Shown here: positions 27,825 through 36,870 of the stretch, one piece after another
How positions within the stretch are numbered: the stretch's first letter is position 1
Layout of the letters: every line of letters starts with the position of its first letter
Source of the DNA: an uncultured Acetatifactor sp.
Lineage (GTDB): Bacteria > Bacillota > Clostridia > Lachnospirales > Lachnospiraceae
Length of the DNA: 64,000 nt
Direction: 5' to 3'
Assembly: GCA_934426825.1 (NCBI GenBank)
Contig: CAKRYI010000004.1
Coordinates: forward strand, 1-64,000
Notes under the pieces: generated by a model
Database searches by the model: none
Told to the model about the DNA's origin: nothing
What the model saw: the letters and a program-made list of their open reading frames with translations, nothing else
Position numbers and translations under genes: made by a program

Positions 27825-29951
27825 ATGGTTAAAATAGGAATGATGATTGGTGACCGTTATGAGATTCTGGAAAAAATCGGAACCGGCGGTATGTCAGATG
27901 TTTATAAAGCCAAATGTCATAAATTGAATCGTTATGTGGCAATCAAGGTATTGAAGCAGGAGTTCAGCGAAAACGCTAATTTTGTGTCCAAATTCCGGAT
28001 TGAAGCACAGGCGGCAGCAGGTCTTATGCACCCCAACATTGTGAACGTGTATGATGTCGGGGAGGAAAACGGAATCTATTATATTGTCATGGAACTGGTG
28101 GAGGGAATTACTCTCAAAAAGTACATTGAGAAGAAAGCCAGATTATCCTATAAAGAGGCAGTCAGCATAGCCATTCAGGTGAGCATGGGAATTGAGGCTG
28201 CACACAATAATCATATTATTCACCGGGACATTAAGCCTCAGAATATCATTATCTCCAAGGACGGCAAGGTAAAGGTTACGGATTTCGGAATTGCCAAGGC
28301 AGCCACCAGCAACACCATTACCTCCAATGTCATGGGCTCGGTGCACTATACATCCCCGGAACAGGCAAGGGGTGGTTACAGTGATGAGAAGAGTGATATT
28401 TATTCTTTAGGAATCACCATGTTTGAGATGCTGACCGGACGTGTTCCTTTTAACGGGGAGACAACCGTGGCGATTGCCATTAAACATATACAGGAAGAGA
28501 TGCCCTCTCCGAAGGAATTTGTGCCGGAGATACCTGCTTCCGTGGAAAGTATCGTGCTGAAATGCTGTCAGAAATCTCCTGACAGAAGATACCAGAATAT
28601 GCAGGAACTGATTGCGGATTTAAAACAGTCCCTGATTAATCCAGATGAGGATTTTGTGGTACAGAAAGACCCCGACATGGAGGGCAGCACCCGAATGATT
28701 TCGGACGGAGATATGGCGCAGATTAAACGCCGCTCTTCCTCCTATCCGGAGAATCGGGTTTATGATTCCCATGACGACGGCATGCGCCTTCGCTCCGATA
28801 CGGAGGAGTATTATGAAGGGGATGCGGACGAGGAGGACGATTACGACTATAATCCCAAGATGGAGAGAGTGACGACCATTCTTGCCGTGATTGCGGGAAT
28901 TATTATATGTGTTATCATAATCGTACTTGCCATGAAAGTGTTTGGCGGATTCGGTGATTCGGAGGATCAGAAGAGTCCGATTCAGTCTTCCGAGGAAAGC
29001 ACTTCCGGAGAAACACAGGATTATGTGAAAATGCCGGATGTAAAGGGAGTCAATGTAGAAGATGCGAAAAAATCACTGGAAGCGGTGGGGCTGGTTGCAG
29101 ACATTACTTATGAAGAATCTGATTCCATCGACGAGGGTGTTGTTATGGAGTGCGGCGTGGAGCCGGGCACAGAGGTGCGGGCAGGCAGCACGGTAACGTT
29201 GAAAGTAAGCGCAGGTACTCAGGGTGTGGAAGTGCCGGAGGTTTCCGGAGTCACCTATGAGGAGGCAAATAACAGACTGACCGAGAGAGGATTTCTTACC
29301 AATAAGACAGAGGCTTACTCCGATACCATTGGTGCGGGAATTGTCATGTCCCAGATGCCGGTCAGCGGAACTAAGGCACCGAAGGGCAGTGTGATTACCG
29401 TGACCGTCAGTCTCGGAAAAGAGGAACAGAAGGTCAGAGTTCCCAATCTGATTGGACTGACGGAGCAGGACGGTACCGTGGAAGCGGTGGAACTGGGATT
29501 GCAGATTGGCAGTGTGTCCTATGTGTTCAGCTCGGATGTGCCGGAAGGACAGATATGCTACCAGAGTTATTCCCACGGTTCCTATGTGGATCCCGGAACC
29601 TCCATTGACATTAAGGTAAGTCAGGGAGCGGAAGCGGTTACCTATAAGTGTAATACCAATATCACGGCACCGACCACTACCGAGGCACCGGACTATGTGG
29701 CAGGCACGGAAGTCAATATTACGCTGGTAACGGATGACGGAAAAACGCTTTTGGATACCAAGACGAGCAGTTTCCCTCAGGCGGCAAATTATTACGGGCT
29801 GACTTCTGCCGGCGGAACCATTACCATGACTTATTCCGTCACGACGGGCGGTTCTACCACCACGGATCCGGAGACCGGAGAGACCGTGAATACACCGGGA
29901 ACAACGGAAAGCCGTTCCTTTACGCGAAGAATTGATTTTGTACAAGAATAA
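27825..29951 (+). CDS. prkC: PASTA-domain Ser/Thr protein kinase PrkC (Stk)
   Basis: A 708-residue membrane kinase. The cytoplasmic domain (about 10-275) has the Gly loop GTGGMSDVYKA, Lys in AIKVLK, catalytic HRDIKPQN, DFGIA and SPEQA. A Ser/Asp-rich juxtamembrane region leads to one membrane span near 350-372. Three extracellular PASTA repeats begin at about 403 (MPDVKG), 471 (VPEVSG) and 538 (VPNLIG), followed by a Thr-rich tail. Such kinases sense muropeptides or lipid II and control growth, wall synthesis and spore germination. Confidence 0.95.
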   Translation: MVKIGMMIGDRYEILEKIGTGGMSDVYKAKCHKLNRYVAIKVLKQEFSENANFVSKFRIEAQAAAGLMHPNIVNVYDVGEENGIYYIVMELVEGITLKKYIEKKARLSYKEAVSIAIQVSMGIEAAHNNHIIHRDIKPQNIIISKDGKVKVTDFGIAKAATSNTITSNVMGSVHYTSPEQARGGYSDEKSDIYSLGITMFEMLTGRVPFNGETTVAIAIKHIQEEMPSPKEFVPEIPASVESIVLKCCQKSPDRRYQNMQELIADLKQSLINPDEDFVVQKDPDMEGSTRMISDGDMAQIKRRSSSYPENRVYDSHDDGMRLRSDTEEYYEGDADEEDDYDYNPKMERVTTILAVIAGIIICVIIIVLAMKVFGGFGDSEDQKSPIQSSEESTSGETQDYVKMPDVKGVNVEDAKKSLEAVGLVADITYEESDSIDEGVVMECGVEPGTEVRAGSTVTLKVSAGTQGVEVPEVSGVTYEEANNRLTERGFLTNKTEAYSDTIGAGIVMSQMPVSGTKAPKGSVITVTVSLGKEEQKVRVPNLIGLTEQDGTVEAVELGLQIGSVSYVFSSDVPEGQICYQSYSHGSYVDPGTSIDIKVSQGAEAVTYKCNTNITAPTTTEAPDYVAGTEVNITLVTDDGKTLLDTKTSSFPQAANYYGLTSAGGTITMTYSVTTGGSTTTDPETGETVNTPGTTESRSFTRRIDFVQE

Positions 29952-29974
29952 AACCAGATACGGATGTAGGGAAG

Positions 29975-30886
29975 ATGCAGGGGAAGATAATCAAAGGGAT
30001 TGCAGGATTCTATTATGTGCATGTGAGCGGTGAGCCTGACGGAAAAGCAGGCACGCCGGGCACCGGATGCGTTTATGAGTGCAAGGCAAAGGGTGTATTT
30101 CGCAAGGACAACAGAAAACCGTTGGTCGGGGATAATGTGGTTCTGGACATGATTGACGAGGAGAAAAAACTGGGAAATATTAGGGAACTGCTGCCGAGGC
30201 ACAGCGAACTGATACGTCCTGCGGTGGCAAATGTGGATCAGGCAGTGGTGATTTTTTCCATTGTGAAGCCGCAGCCCAATTTTAACCTTTTGGACCGTTT
30301 CCTTATTATGATGCAGCAGCAGGACATTCCGTGCATTATCTGTTTTAATAAACAGGATATGGATGATGAGGATGACGGGCAGACCTACGAGGAAATCTAC
30401 GCACGCTGCGGTTACCGGACGCTGCGGGTGAGCGCAAAAGAGCAGCAGGGCATTGACAAGCTGAAAGAACTGCTGTCCGGGAAAACGACCACGGTTGCCG
30501 GACCAAGCGGTGTCGGCAAATCGTCTTTAGTGAACTGTCTGCAATCCGGTGTAGTTATGGAAACCGGACGCATCAGTGAAAAGATTGAAAGAGGACGGCA
30601 CACCACCAGACACACGGAACTGATAGCGCTCGGCGAGGATTCCTATATTCTGGATACGCCGGGATTCAGCTCCCTCGGACTGTTTGATTTGGAAAAAGAG
30701 GATTTGGCTTCCTTTTATCCGGAATTTGCGGAATATGAAAAATATTGCCGGTTCGGAGGCTGTTCCCATATTGCGGAGCCGGTGTGCGGAGTGCGGGAAG
30801 CCGTGGAGGAAGGTCATATATCGAAAATGCGATATGACAATTACCGCCAGTTTTACGAGGAATTGAAAGCAAGAAAAAAATATTAG
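29975..30886 (+). CDS. rsgA: Ribosome small subunit-dependent GTPase RsgA
   Basis: A 303-residue circularly permuted GTPase that matures the 30S subunit. An N-terminal OB fold is followed by the permuted order G4 (FNKQDMD), G1 (GPSGVGKSS) and G3 (DTPGFSS), then a zinc-binding Cys/His domain (CRFGGCSHIAEPVCGV). It ends the murE operon and is followed by a terminator. In many relatives rpe and thiN come next; here they do not. Confidence 0.94.
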   Translation: MQGKIIKGIAGFYYVHVSGEPDGKAGTPGTGCVYECKAKGVFRKDNRKPLVGDNVVLDMIDEEKKLGNIRELLPRHSELIRPAVANVDQAVVIFSIVKPQPNFNLLDRFLIMMQQQDIPCIICFNKQDMDDEDDGQTYEEIYARCGYRTLRVSAKEQQGIDKLKELLSGKTTTVAGPSGVGKSSLVNCLQSGVVMETGRISEKIERGRHTTRHTELIALGEDSYILDTPGFSSLGLFDLEKEDLASFYPEFAEYEKYCRFGGCSHIAEPVCGVREAVEEGHISKMRYDNYRQFYEELKARKKY

Positions 30887-30897
30887 CAGTTTTTAAG

Positions 30898-30936
30898 TAC
30901 CGTTGTCGGAACAATATTCCGGCGGCGGTATTTTTT
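30898..30936. terminator. Terminator after rsgA
   Basis: A two-part stem (outer TACCG/CGGTA, inner CGGAA/TTCCG) with a short internal loop, followed by six T residues. It closes the long murE-rsgA operon and faces the convergent TetR gene. Confidence 0.8.
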
Positions 30937-30948
30937 GCATAGTGACAG

Positions 30949-31479
30949 TCAGGGAACTGCCGGTTGAAAGATATGTTCCAGTCTTTCAGCCAGCAGTTCC
31001 GCTGTCTCCGAATAATTGTCTGCCGACCAGTAGAGAAAGAAATTATAGAGGGAGCCGGAAAAAGCGGTGAGCGTGTAGGGGTCCGATACACCCTGCCATT
31101 CGGTCAGGATATATTGATTCAGCATTTCGAGAAACAGTATGCCGAAACCGCAGTGGTGCAGTCCGGCAAGAAATTCACGGTAAGTGTAAAGATAACTGAA
31201 ATAATGCACCATGTGTTTTTTGTCATAGTAGATGCCTGCTTTGGGCAGATGTTCATCATTTTGTTTATATTTTTCAAACAATTCCCCTAATTCTTTTGCA
31301 AAAATATCCTCCTTGGAGGTGTAGTTTCGATAAAAAGCCATTCGGGAAACACCCGCACGGCTGCACAATTCAGATATGGTGATGGCTGTCAACGGCTTTT
31401 CATAGATAAGCCGGAGCAGTGCGGAAACGATGCACTCCTTGACGAAAAGATTACTTGAGCTCTTTGCTTTGCGTTCCAT
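30949..31479 (-). CDS. TetR/AcrR family transcriptional regulator
   Basis: A 176-residue regulator. The N-terminal helix-turn-helix spans about residues 15-60 (TAITISELCSRAGVSRMAFYRNYTSKEDIF), and the C-terminal ligand domain is of the TetR_C type with several aromatic residues. The gene is divergent from a small membrane protein gene; a 17-bp palindrome lies in the shared intergenic region, so it probably represses that gene. The inducer is unknown. Confidence 0.88.
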   Translation of the reverse strand: MERKAKSSSNLFVKECIVSALLRLIYEKPLTAITISELCSRAGVSRMAFYRNYTSKEDIFAKELGELFEKYKQNDEHLPKAGIYYDKKHMVHYFSYLYTYREFLAGLHHCGFGILFLEMLNQYILTEWQGVSDPYTLTAFSGSLYNFFLYWSADNYSETAELLAERLEHIFQPAVP

Positions 31480-31520
31480 GTTACAAAAGTGTTCTCCTTG
31501 TCACAACTAAGATTGAATGA

Positions 31521-31557
31521 TTGAAAAAGGCAATCTGTAATGTTACAATTTGTAACA
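31521..31557 (+). promoter_or_regulatory. Promoter with overlapping palindromic operator (likely TetR site)
   Basis: TTGAAA at 31521-31526 and TACAAT at 31544-31549 are separated by 17 bases and point at the membrane protein gene. The near-perfect palindrome TGTTACAATTTGTAACA (31541-31557) covers the -10 box, an arrangement suited to repression by the divergently encoded TetR protein. Confidence 0.6.
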
Positions 31558-31621
31558 ATAAAATTATAAAACGGATTTGCCAAACAGGCAAGCATTGCAT
31601 TTTTCGGGGAGGAAAAAGGGA

Positions 31622-32209
31622 ATGAATCAAAAGGAAAAGATTGCAAAGGTAATCAGGATTATTTCCGTGCCGCCGGTGATGGTGACAACGCTGTTGCTCA
31701 TATTGGCGGGACAGAGAGGAACTATTTTTCATAATGTGTGGGAGCTAATCATCACATTGTTTTTGCTGGGAGTGGTGCCCGTGTTGGCGTATCCATTACA
31801 AAAAGTCATCCCAAGTCTTGGGGATTCGGTGAGGGAAGGGCAGCGGGAACTTGCTTTTTTATTGAATTTTGTCAGTTATACGGCAGTATTTCTGTGGGCA
31901 GTGCTGGCAGAAGTTTCGTGGTCACTGGGGCTTATCTGTATGACTTATTTTCTATCTGTGGTATTGCTGCTTGTCTGCAATAAAATACTGCATTTTCGTG
32001 CCAGCGGTCACGCGTGCAGTGTCACCGGACCGCTTTTACTGCTGATTCGTTTTATCGGCTGGGAAACCATTATTCCCTGCGTGGCATTTGGGGCACTGGT
32101 GGTATGGTCTTCTCTGTATTTAAAGCGTCACACCAAAAAGGAACTGGCGGCGGGAGTGATGGCTTGCGTGATTGCTTTTGCAATTTCGGCGCTGACGTTT
32201 CATGTATGA
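31622..32209 (+). CDS. Multi-pass membrane protein (possibly PAP2-related)
   Basis: A 195-residue protein with six hydrophobic segments. The loop KILHFRASGHACSVTGP resembles the SGH motif of PAP2 lipid phosphatases, but the other PAP2 motifs are weak, so an enzyme function is not assured. ATG 31622 has AGGAAAAAGGG upstream; the longer frame from 31577 lacks one. It is controlled by the palindrome-bearing promoter next to the TetR gene. Confidence 0.6.
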   Translation: MNQKEKIAKVIRIISVPPVMVTTLLLILAGQRGTIFHNVWELIITLFLLGVVPVLAYPLQKVIPSLGDSVREGQRELAFLLNFVSYTAVFLWAVLAEVSWSLGLICMTYFLSVVLLLVCNKILHFRASGHACSVTGPLLLLIRFIGWETIIPCVAFGALVVWSSLYLKRHTKKELAAGVMACVIAFAISALTFHV

Positions 32210-32260
32210 GCAGTGTGGTGGAATAAAAATTGAAGTGGGGTAAAAGGGAATAGATACAAC

Positions 32261-32311
32261 TTGACAATGAAAAATAGTTGTACTATCATCCAATTGGATG
32301 TAGGTACAACT
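32261..32311 (+). promoter_or_regulatory. Promoter with 36-bp palindromic operator before marR
   Basis: TTGACA (32261-32266), 17-base spacer and TATCAT (32284-32289). An extended palindrome centred at 32293/32294 covers the -10 box: outer arms AGTTGTAC 32276-32283 and GTACAACT 32304-32311, inner perfect 14-mer CATCCAATTGGATG 32287-32300. This is a typical MarR-type target and suggests that the next gene represses its own operon. Confidence 0.7.
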
Positions 32312-32456
32312 ATTAGAGAGGGTGCGACTGTCACGGGTGCAACCGTTGTAAGTACAAATATCGCAGGGACATCTATTGCAGGCATTTTTTCTAAGGCGGG
32401 AAATAATGCGGCGGAAAAATGTGTCGTACATATAAGAAGAAACGGAGAGGATTGGT

Positions 32457-32939
32457 ATGGACGAAACCGGAAGAAAGATGACGAAGATTGCCAGAGAACT
32501 CAACAAATTTACCGTGCAGACCATGAAAGAGGATGGAATCGGCACGGCGGAATTTGATTTCATTCATCTGGTGCGGCACAATCCGGGCATTACCCAGACA
32601 GAGGTAAGGGAAAGTTTAAAGATTGACAAGGGCGCTGCGGCAAGACGTGCAGCCAGTCTGGAAAGCAAGGGGTATCTGATACGGGAGCCGAATCCAAAGG
32701 ATGGGCGGAGCCAGTTGTTATATGCAACAGATAAGGCAGAAAGCCTGAAAAATTCAAAGGCGCAGATTGAATCCATATTTTATGAATGGCTGCTATCCGA
32801 ACTGCCGGAGGAAGAAAAAAACAGCTTCTGTAAGACCTTGGACACGTTATATTGGAAATCCAAAAGGCAGAGACAGGCGGGCTTCCCGGATGTGGCACGT
32901 CTGGTGGAGGAAAAGATAGGAGGCGGGGCAGATGAATGA
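32457..32939 (+). CDS. MarR family transcriptional regulator
   Basis: A 160-residue winged-helix regulator: TQTEVRESLKIDKGAAARRAASLESKGYL forms the HTH, followed by the wing REPNPKDGRSQLLYAT. It is first of a three-gene operon with an ABC exporter pair; its stop overlaps the next start by 8 bases. A palindrome over its own promoter suggests autorepression relieved by an export substrate. Confidence 0.9.
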   Translation: MDETGRKMTKIARELNKFTVQTMKEDGIGTAEFDFIHLVRHNPGITQTEVRESLKIDKGAAARRAASLESKGYLIREPNPKDGRSQLLYATDKAESLKNSKAQIESIFYEWLLSELPEEEKNSFCKTLDTLYWKSKRQRQAGFPDVARLVEEKIGGGADE

Positions 32940-34692
32940 CAATTCTTTTCGACCAAATAGGGTCGGTTCTTATTTTAAGGCAGAATGGGCAGTGCTGCTT
33001 GCCGTAACAGTGTCGGGACTCCTTTACAATCTTGGACTTCTGGCGGGTCCATGGTTTGAGGGACAGATGGCGGGATGCCTGATTTCGGTTTTGCGTGGCG
33101 AAAAGGAATTCCCGGATATGTTTCTACTGGTGCTTTGTTATGTGGCGGTGATTGCTGTCGTGCAAATATCCCGGTATATTAAACGGTTTTATGTCAGACG
33201 ATTTGCCAACAATGTAAACCGTCGTATGAAGCGGATTCTTTACAGAAATCTGGTTCGCAAAAGCAAAGCAGAGCTGGAGGAAGAGGGTGCCGGAAATGTG
33301 ATGACAAAGGCAATTCTGGATGTGGACGACTGTGCGGAGGGCATGCGAAAATTCACCACAGAGATTTTCGATACCGGTGTGGCTTTGGCGGCATATATCG
33401 GTATGCTGTTGTGGTATGACTGGCGGCTTGCGCTGCTTTCCATGATATTTCCGCCCATTTCCTATCTGCTGGCGGAGAAGATGAAAGTGCTCGTCCAGCG
33501 GACAGGGGCGCGTTATAAGGAACAGTCGGGCGTTTTGAGCGCAGCAACGATGGACAGGGCGGCAAACGGAATTACCTATCGTGTGTTTGGCTGTGACGAA
33601 CGCAGGCAGCAGGCGTATGAAAAAAATCTTTCCGATTATGAAACCGCTGCGGTGAAAGCCAATATCTGGAGTACGGCAATGCCGCCTGTTTACCGGGTGA
33701 TTTCCATGGCGGGAGTGCTGTTGATTTTGTACTTCGGAGGCAGAAATGTGCTGGGGAGCGGTTGGAAATATTGGGATATTGCTGCATTTACCACGTTTTT
33801 ATCCTGTTTTACCAAACTGGCGGTCAAATCCTCCAGCGCCGCAAAGCTGTTCAATGCGGTCCACAAGGCACAGGTGTCATGGAAACGGATTCGTCCGCTG
33901 TTAAATGCAGAGGCGGAGAGCGTGGAAGAAAAAACGGCTTCTTCCGATAAACTGGAAGTGAAACATTTAAGTTTTGCTTATCCGGACGGGAAAAAAATAT
34001 TTGAGGATTTGTCCTTTACAGCCTCACCCGGTCAGATAATCGGCATTACGGGTCCGGTGGCATGCGGAAAATCTACGTTGGGCAAAACCTTTTTGTGTGA
34101 GTATCCTTATGACGGGGATATTGTATTTGCCGGAAAAGAGCTGCAGAAGGCGGAGCCTTGTGAGAGAACCGGAATTGTAGGCTATCTTGGGCATGATCCG
34201 GAACTGTTTAATGACAGTGTGGAAAACAATATCCTTTTGGGAGAAAAAAAGGATGCGTGGGAATATCTGAGGGCGGTCTGCTTAGACGGGGAAGTTGCCT
34301 CCATGGAGAAAGGCACAAATACGTTGGTCGGCAACGGCGGTGTCCGTCTCTCCGGCGGGCAGGCGCAAAGGCTGGCACTGGCAAGAACACTTTGCCATAA
34401 GAAGCCGGTTCTGATACTGGATGATCCGTTCTCCGCACTGGACAGAAGCACGGAGAAGCCGGTTTTTGAACATTTGAAATCACTGGCGGCGGACAGCATT
34501 GTTCTCTTGATTTCACACAGATTGTACCTGTTCCCGCAGATGGACAAGGTAATCTGGATGGACAAGGGACGTGCCGTGGTGGAGAGCCACGAGGAACTGA
34601 TAAAGGATGTTCCGGAGTATGCGGAACTTTTTAAAGAGCAGGGAGGTGCAGCGGATGAAACGGGTCATTTTTCAAACACTGAGAGAGCATAA
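32932..34692 (+). CDS. Heterodimeric ABC exporter subunit 1 (degenerate Walker B)
   Basis: A 586-residue half-transporter with an N-terminal six-span domain (about 15-310) and a C-terminal ATPase. Walker A is GPVACGKST, signature LSGGQAQRLALA, Walker B VLILDDPFSALD and the H-loop ISHRLY. The residue after Walker B is Asp instead of Glu, so its own ATP site is probably non-hydrolytic, while its signature motif is canonical. It pairs with the next gene. Drug or peptide export under MarR control is likely; the substrate is unknown. Confidence 0.88.
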   Translation: MNDNSFRPNRVGSYFKAEWAVLLAVTVSGLLYNLGLLAGPWFEGQMAGCLISVLRGEKEFPDMFLLVLCYVAVIAVVQISRYIKRFYVRRFANNVNRRMKRILYRNLVRKSKAELEEEGAGNVMTKAILDVDDCAEGMRKFTTEIFDTGVALAAYIGMLLWYDWRLALLSMIFPPISYLLAEKMKVLVQRTGARYKEQSGVLSAATMDRAANGITYRVFGCDERRQQAYEKNLSDYETAAVKANIWSTAMPPVYRVISMAGVLLILYFGGRNVLGSGWKYWDIAAFTTFLSCFTKLAVKSSSAAKLFNAVHKAQVSWKRIRPLLNAEAESVEEKTASSDKLEVKHLSFAYPDGKKIFEDLSFTASPGQIIGITGPVACGKSTLGKTFLCEYPYDGDIVFAGKELQKAEPCERTGIVGYLGHDPELFNDSVENNILLGEKKDAWEYLRAVCLDGEVASMEKGTNTLVGNGGVRLSGGQAQRLALARTLCHKKPVLILDDPFSALDRSTEKPVFEHLKSLAADSIVLLISHRLYLFPQMDKVIWMDKGRAVVESHEELIKDVPEYAELFKEQGGAADETGHFSNTERA

Positions 34693-36340
34693 ATGGCTGT
34701 CTCTCGGCATTGTGTGCACGGTTTGCGGTGCGGTGCTTGCAGCGCTACTGCCGCCGCTTATTCTGGCAAATATCATAGATACCCTGACACAGGGAAAAAC
34801 AGTTTCCTTTCTTTTTATACTGCTCTATTTTGGAATGCTGGCGCTGACGGGATTTTTGGAATCTGCCAGAGAGGGACTTTTGACGGTGCTGGGACAAAAA
34901 ATCACCCATGCCCTGCGAAGCGGGCTGATGGCAAAATTTGTACGCCTGACAGCGGATGATATGAACCGGCAGGAGCCGGGGGCGCTGGTATCCCGGTTTG
35001 TGGGAGATGTGGACACGGTAGAGAATCTTTTTACCTCCGGCATTATCAGCATGTTTGCGGATGCCTGTAAAATTATCAGTATTCTGGTGGTTATCTGGTT
35101 CCAAAACAGGGGACTTACGCTGGTACTTCTGGTGCTTTTGCCGTTTTTGTTCTGGTTCACCAGACATGTGCAGAAAAATATGCTGACAGCACAGCTGGAA
35201 AACCGAATTGCAGTGAGCCGCGCCTCCGGGCATGTTCCGGAAACACTGCACAATATCCGGACAATTCATTGCCTCGGAAAAGAGAAGTACATGGAAACAA
35301 GATATGACGAATACATTGGCGAAAGTTATCGTGCCATGGAAAAAACCAACTTTTATGATGCGGTGTATTCACCGGTGATATTGATACTGAATGCCGTAGT
35401 TGTGGCGGTGGTGATGTTGCTTTCGGCATCCGGAAACCATACGGTTCTGACTTTGTTCGGAATGACTGCGGGTACTGCCGTTGCGGTTATGAACTATATT
35501 TCTCAGATTTTTTCGCCTGTGGAAAGTCTTGGAATGGAAATCCAGAACATACAGTCTGCCGTTGCGGGAATCCGGCGAATCAATGAATTTCTGGCACTGC
35601 CGGAGTTGGAAAAAAAGCAGAAGGCAACGGTATCTGACCTGCAGAAGCTGCCAAAAGCGACAGCACCTGAGAAGGAGAATGGACAGGAGACAGCGCCGGC
35701 TCCCTTCGTGGAGTTTCAAAATGTTACGTTTGGGTATGATGACCATGTGGTTTTGAACCATCTCAGTTTTGCGGTGCAAAATGGAGAGCAGGTGACACTT
35801 TCCGGGCGTACCGGGGCAGGCAAAAGCACAATTTTAAAGCTGCTTTTGGGACTTTATGAACCGCAGAGCGGCAAGGTGCTGATTCAGGGCGTTTCGGCAG
35901 AGGACATTCCAAAAGAGGAAAGAAGAAAACTGTTTGGTTATGTGGAGCAATCTTTTCACATGGTTCCGGGAACGGTGAAAGACCAGATTACCTTGTTTGA
36001 CGAAAACATTTCCATGGAACATGTAAAGGCAGCCGCGGCGTTGACCGGACTGGAGGAAACGATAGAAAATCTGGAGCACGGGTATGACACGATTTGCACG
36101 CCGGAATTGTTTTCTCAGGGACAGTGGCAGCTTTTGTCCATTGCCCGTGCGGCGGTAGCAGAGCCGAAGCTGCTGCTTTTGGATGAGATTACAGCCAATC
36201 TGGATGCTGAGACGGAAAAAGCGGTATTGCAGGCGCTGAAACGTGTTTCCACAGACAGAACCGTGATTTCCATTTCCCACAGAGTGACGGCGGAAACCGG
36301 AAGAGTGATAAGTATTGCGCCCAATGGCGGGGACTGCTGA
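34655..36340 (+). CDS. Heterodimeric ABC exporter subunit 2 (catalytic Walker B)
   Basis: A 561-residue half-transporter, six spans followed by an ATPase: Walker A GRTGAGKST, Walker B LLLLDEITANLD with catalytic Glu, H-loop ISHRV. Its signature is FSQGQ rather than LSGGQ. Together with subunit 1 this gives one consensus ATP site (Walker motifs here with LSGGQ of subunit 1) and one degenerate site. ATG 34655 has GGGAGG before it and overlaps subunit 1 by 38 bases. A GC-rich hairpin lies at its stop codon. Confidence 0.88.
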   Translation: MKRVIFQTLREHKWLSLGIVCTVCGAVLAALLPPLILANIIDTLTQGKTVSFLFILLYFGMLALTGFLESAREGLLTVLGQKITHALRSGLMAKFVRLTADDMNRQEPGALVSRFVGDVDTVENLFTSGIISMFADACKIISILVVIWFQNRGLTLVLLVLLPFLFWFTRHVQKNMLTAQLENRIAVSRASGHVPETLHNIRTIHCLGKEKYMETRYDEYIGESYRAMEKTNFYDAVYSPVILILNAVVVAVVMLLSASGNHTVLTLFGMTAGTAVAVMNYISQIFSPVESLGMEIQNIQSAVAGIRRINEFLALPELEKKQKATVSDLQKLPKATAPEKENGQETAPAPFVEFQNVTFGYDDHVVLNHLSFAVQNGEQVTLSGRTGAGKSTILKLLLGLYEPQSGKVLIQGVSAEDIPKEERRKLFGYVEQSFHMVPGTVKDQITLFDENISMEHVKAAAALTGLEETIENLEHGYDTICTPELFSQGQWQLLSIARAAVAEPKLLLLDEITANLDAETEKAVLQALKRVSTDRTVISISHRVTAETGRVISIAPNGGDC

Positions 36341-36375
36341 AAGCAGTCCCACCGTTAAACTGTCAAACTTAATTT

Positions 36376-36590
36376 TTGTTGAAGTAAATGGAAAGCAGTA
36401 GATGGAAAAGCGGAAGTGGGAAGCTGTAAATAGAAAGTAATAAATGTAAAATGTGAATGTTAAGTTGCAGGCAGAAAAGTGAAAATAGAAAGCTGCAGGC
36501 GGAAAAGTGGAAAATGTAAAGTAGCAGATGGAAAAGGTGAAATATAAAGTAGTAAATGGAAGATGTAGCAGATGGGAAAAGAAAAATTGA
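36376..36590. repeat. Degenerate purine-rich repeat tract
   Basis: About 215 bases of imperfect short repeats such as GTAGATGGAAAAG, GTAGCAGATGGAAAAG and GTAGTAAATGGAAG. The plus strand is nearly all A and G with T. The minus strand gives a 76-residue open frame of repeated Leu/Phe/Ile that is a by-product of the composition. No gene is supported; probably slipped or decayed sequence after the ABC operon. Confidence 0.45.
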
Positions 36591-36658
36591 AGAAATCAAA
36601 ATTGCGAAATAGAATGTTTTCTAGCGGAGGGGTCTATGGAAAATATTTCATAATTTGT

Positions 36659-36870
36659 TTCCACTTTAACAGTAGATTCCAAAGAATATAGCATATATCG
36701 GAAAGCGTTTTGGAGCTATACAGAAAAAGTATGATTTTGTATCCACTTTTGAACCGGAAAAGGGGAGAAGAAATCATACTTTTTCTGTATAGACCGCTGG
36801 TAAGCATGAAATGACCGGAAAAGACCGGAAAAGACAAGAAAATAGGCTGACTGTCCATGAGAAAGTGGAA
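36659..36870. repeat. Inverted-repeat element with perfect 22-bp arms
   Basis: Perfect 22-bp arms at 36716-36737 and 36771-36792 enclose a 33-base loop that itself can fold (CTTTT/AAAAG). Weaker 9-bp outer arms TTCCACTTT 36659-36667 and AAAGTGGAA 36862-36870 are nearly concentric. It lies in an 858-bp region (36341-37198) without a supported gene. It may be a non-autonomous mobile element or a structured RNA. The remainder of this gap, 36900-37130, shows nothing recognisable. Confidence 0.45.

Noticed and set aside
32261..32557. Plus-strand open frame spanning the marR promoter
   Set aside because: It covers the promoter and operator and has no ribosome binding site; the overlapping marR frame is clearly real.
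36329..36349. Hairpin at the stop codon of the second ABC subunit as terminator
   Set aside because: The 9-bp GC-rich stem is perfect but no T-run follows, so a terminator call is not supported.
36369..36599. 76-codon minus-strand frame with repeated Leu/Phe/Ile/Ser
   Set aside because: Produced by the AG-rich degenerate repeat on the plus strand; no ribosome site and no domain-like pattern.
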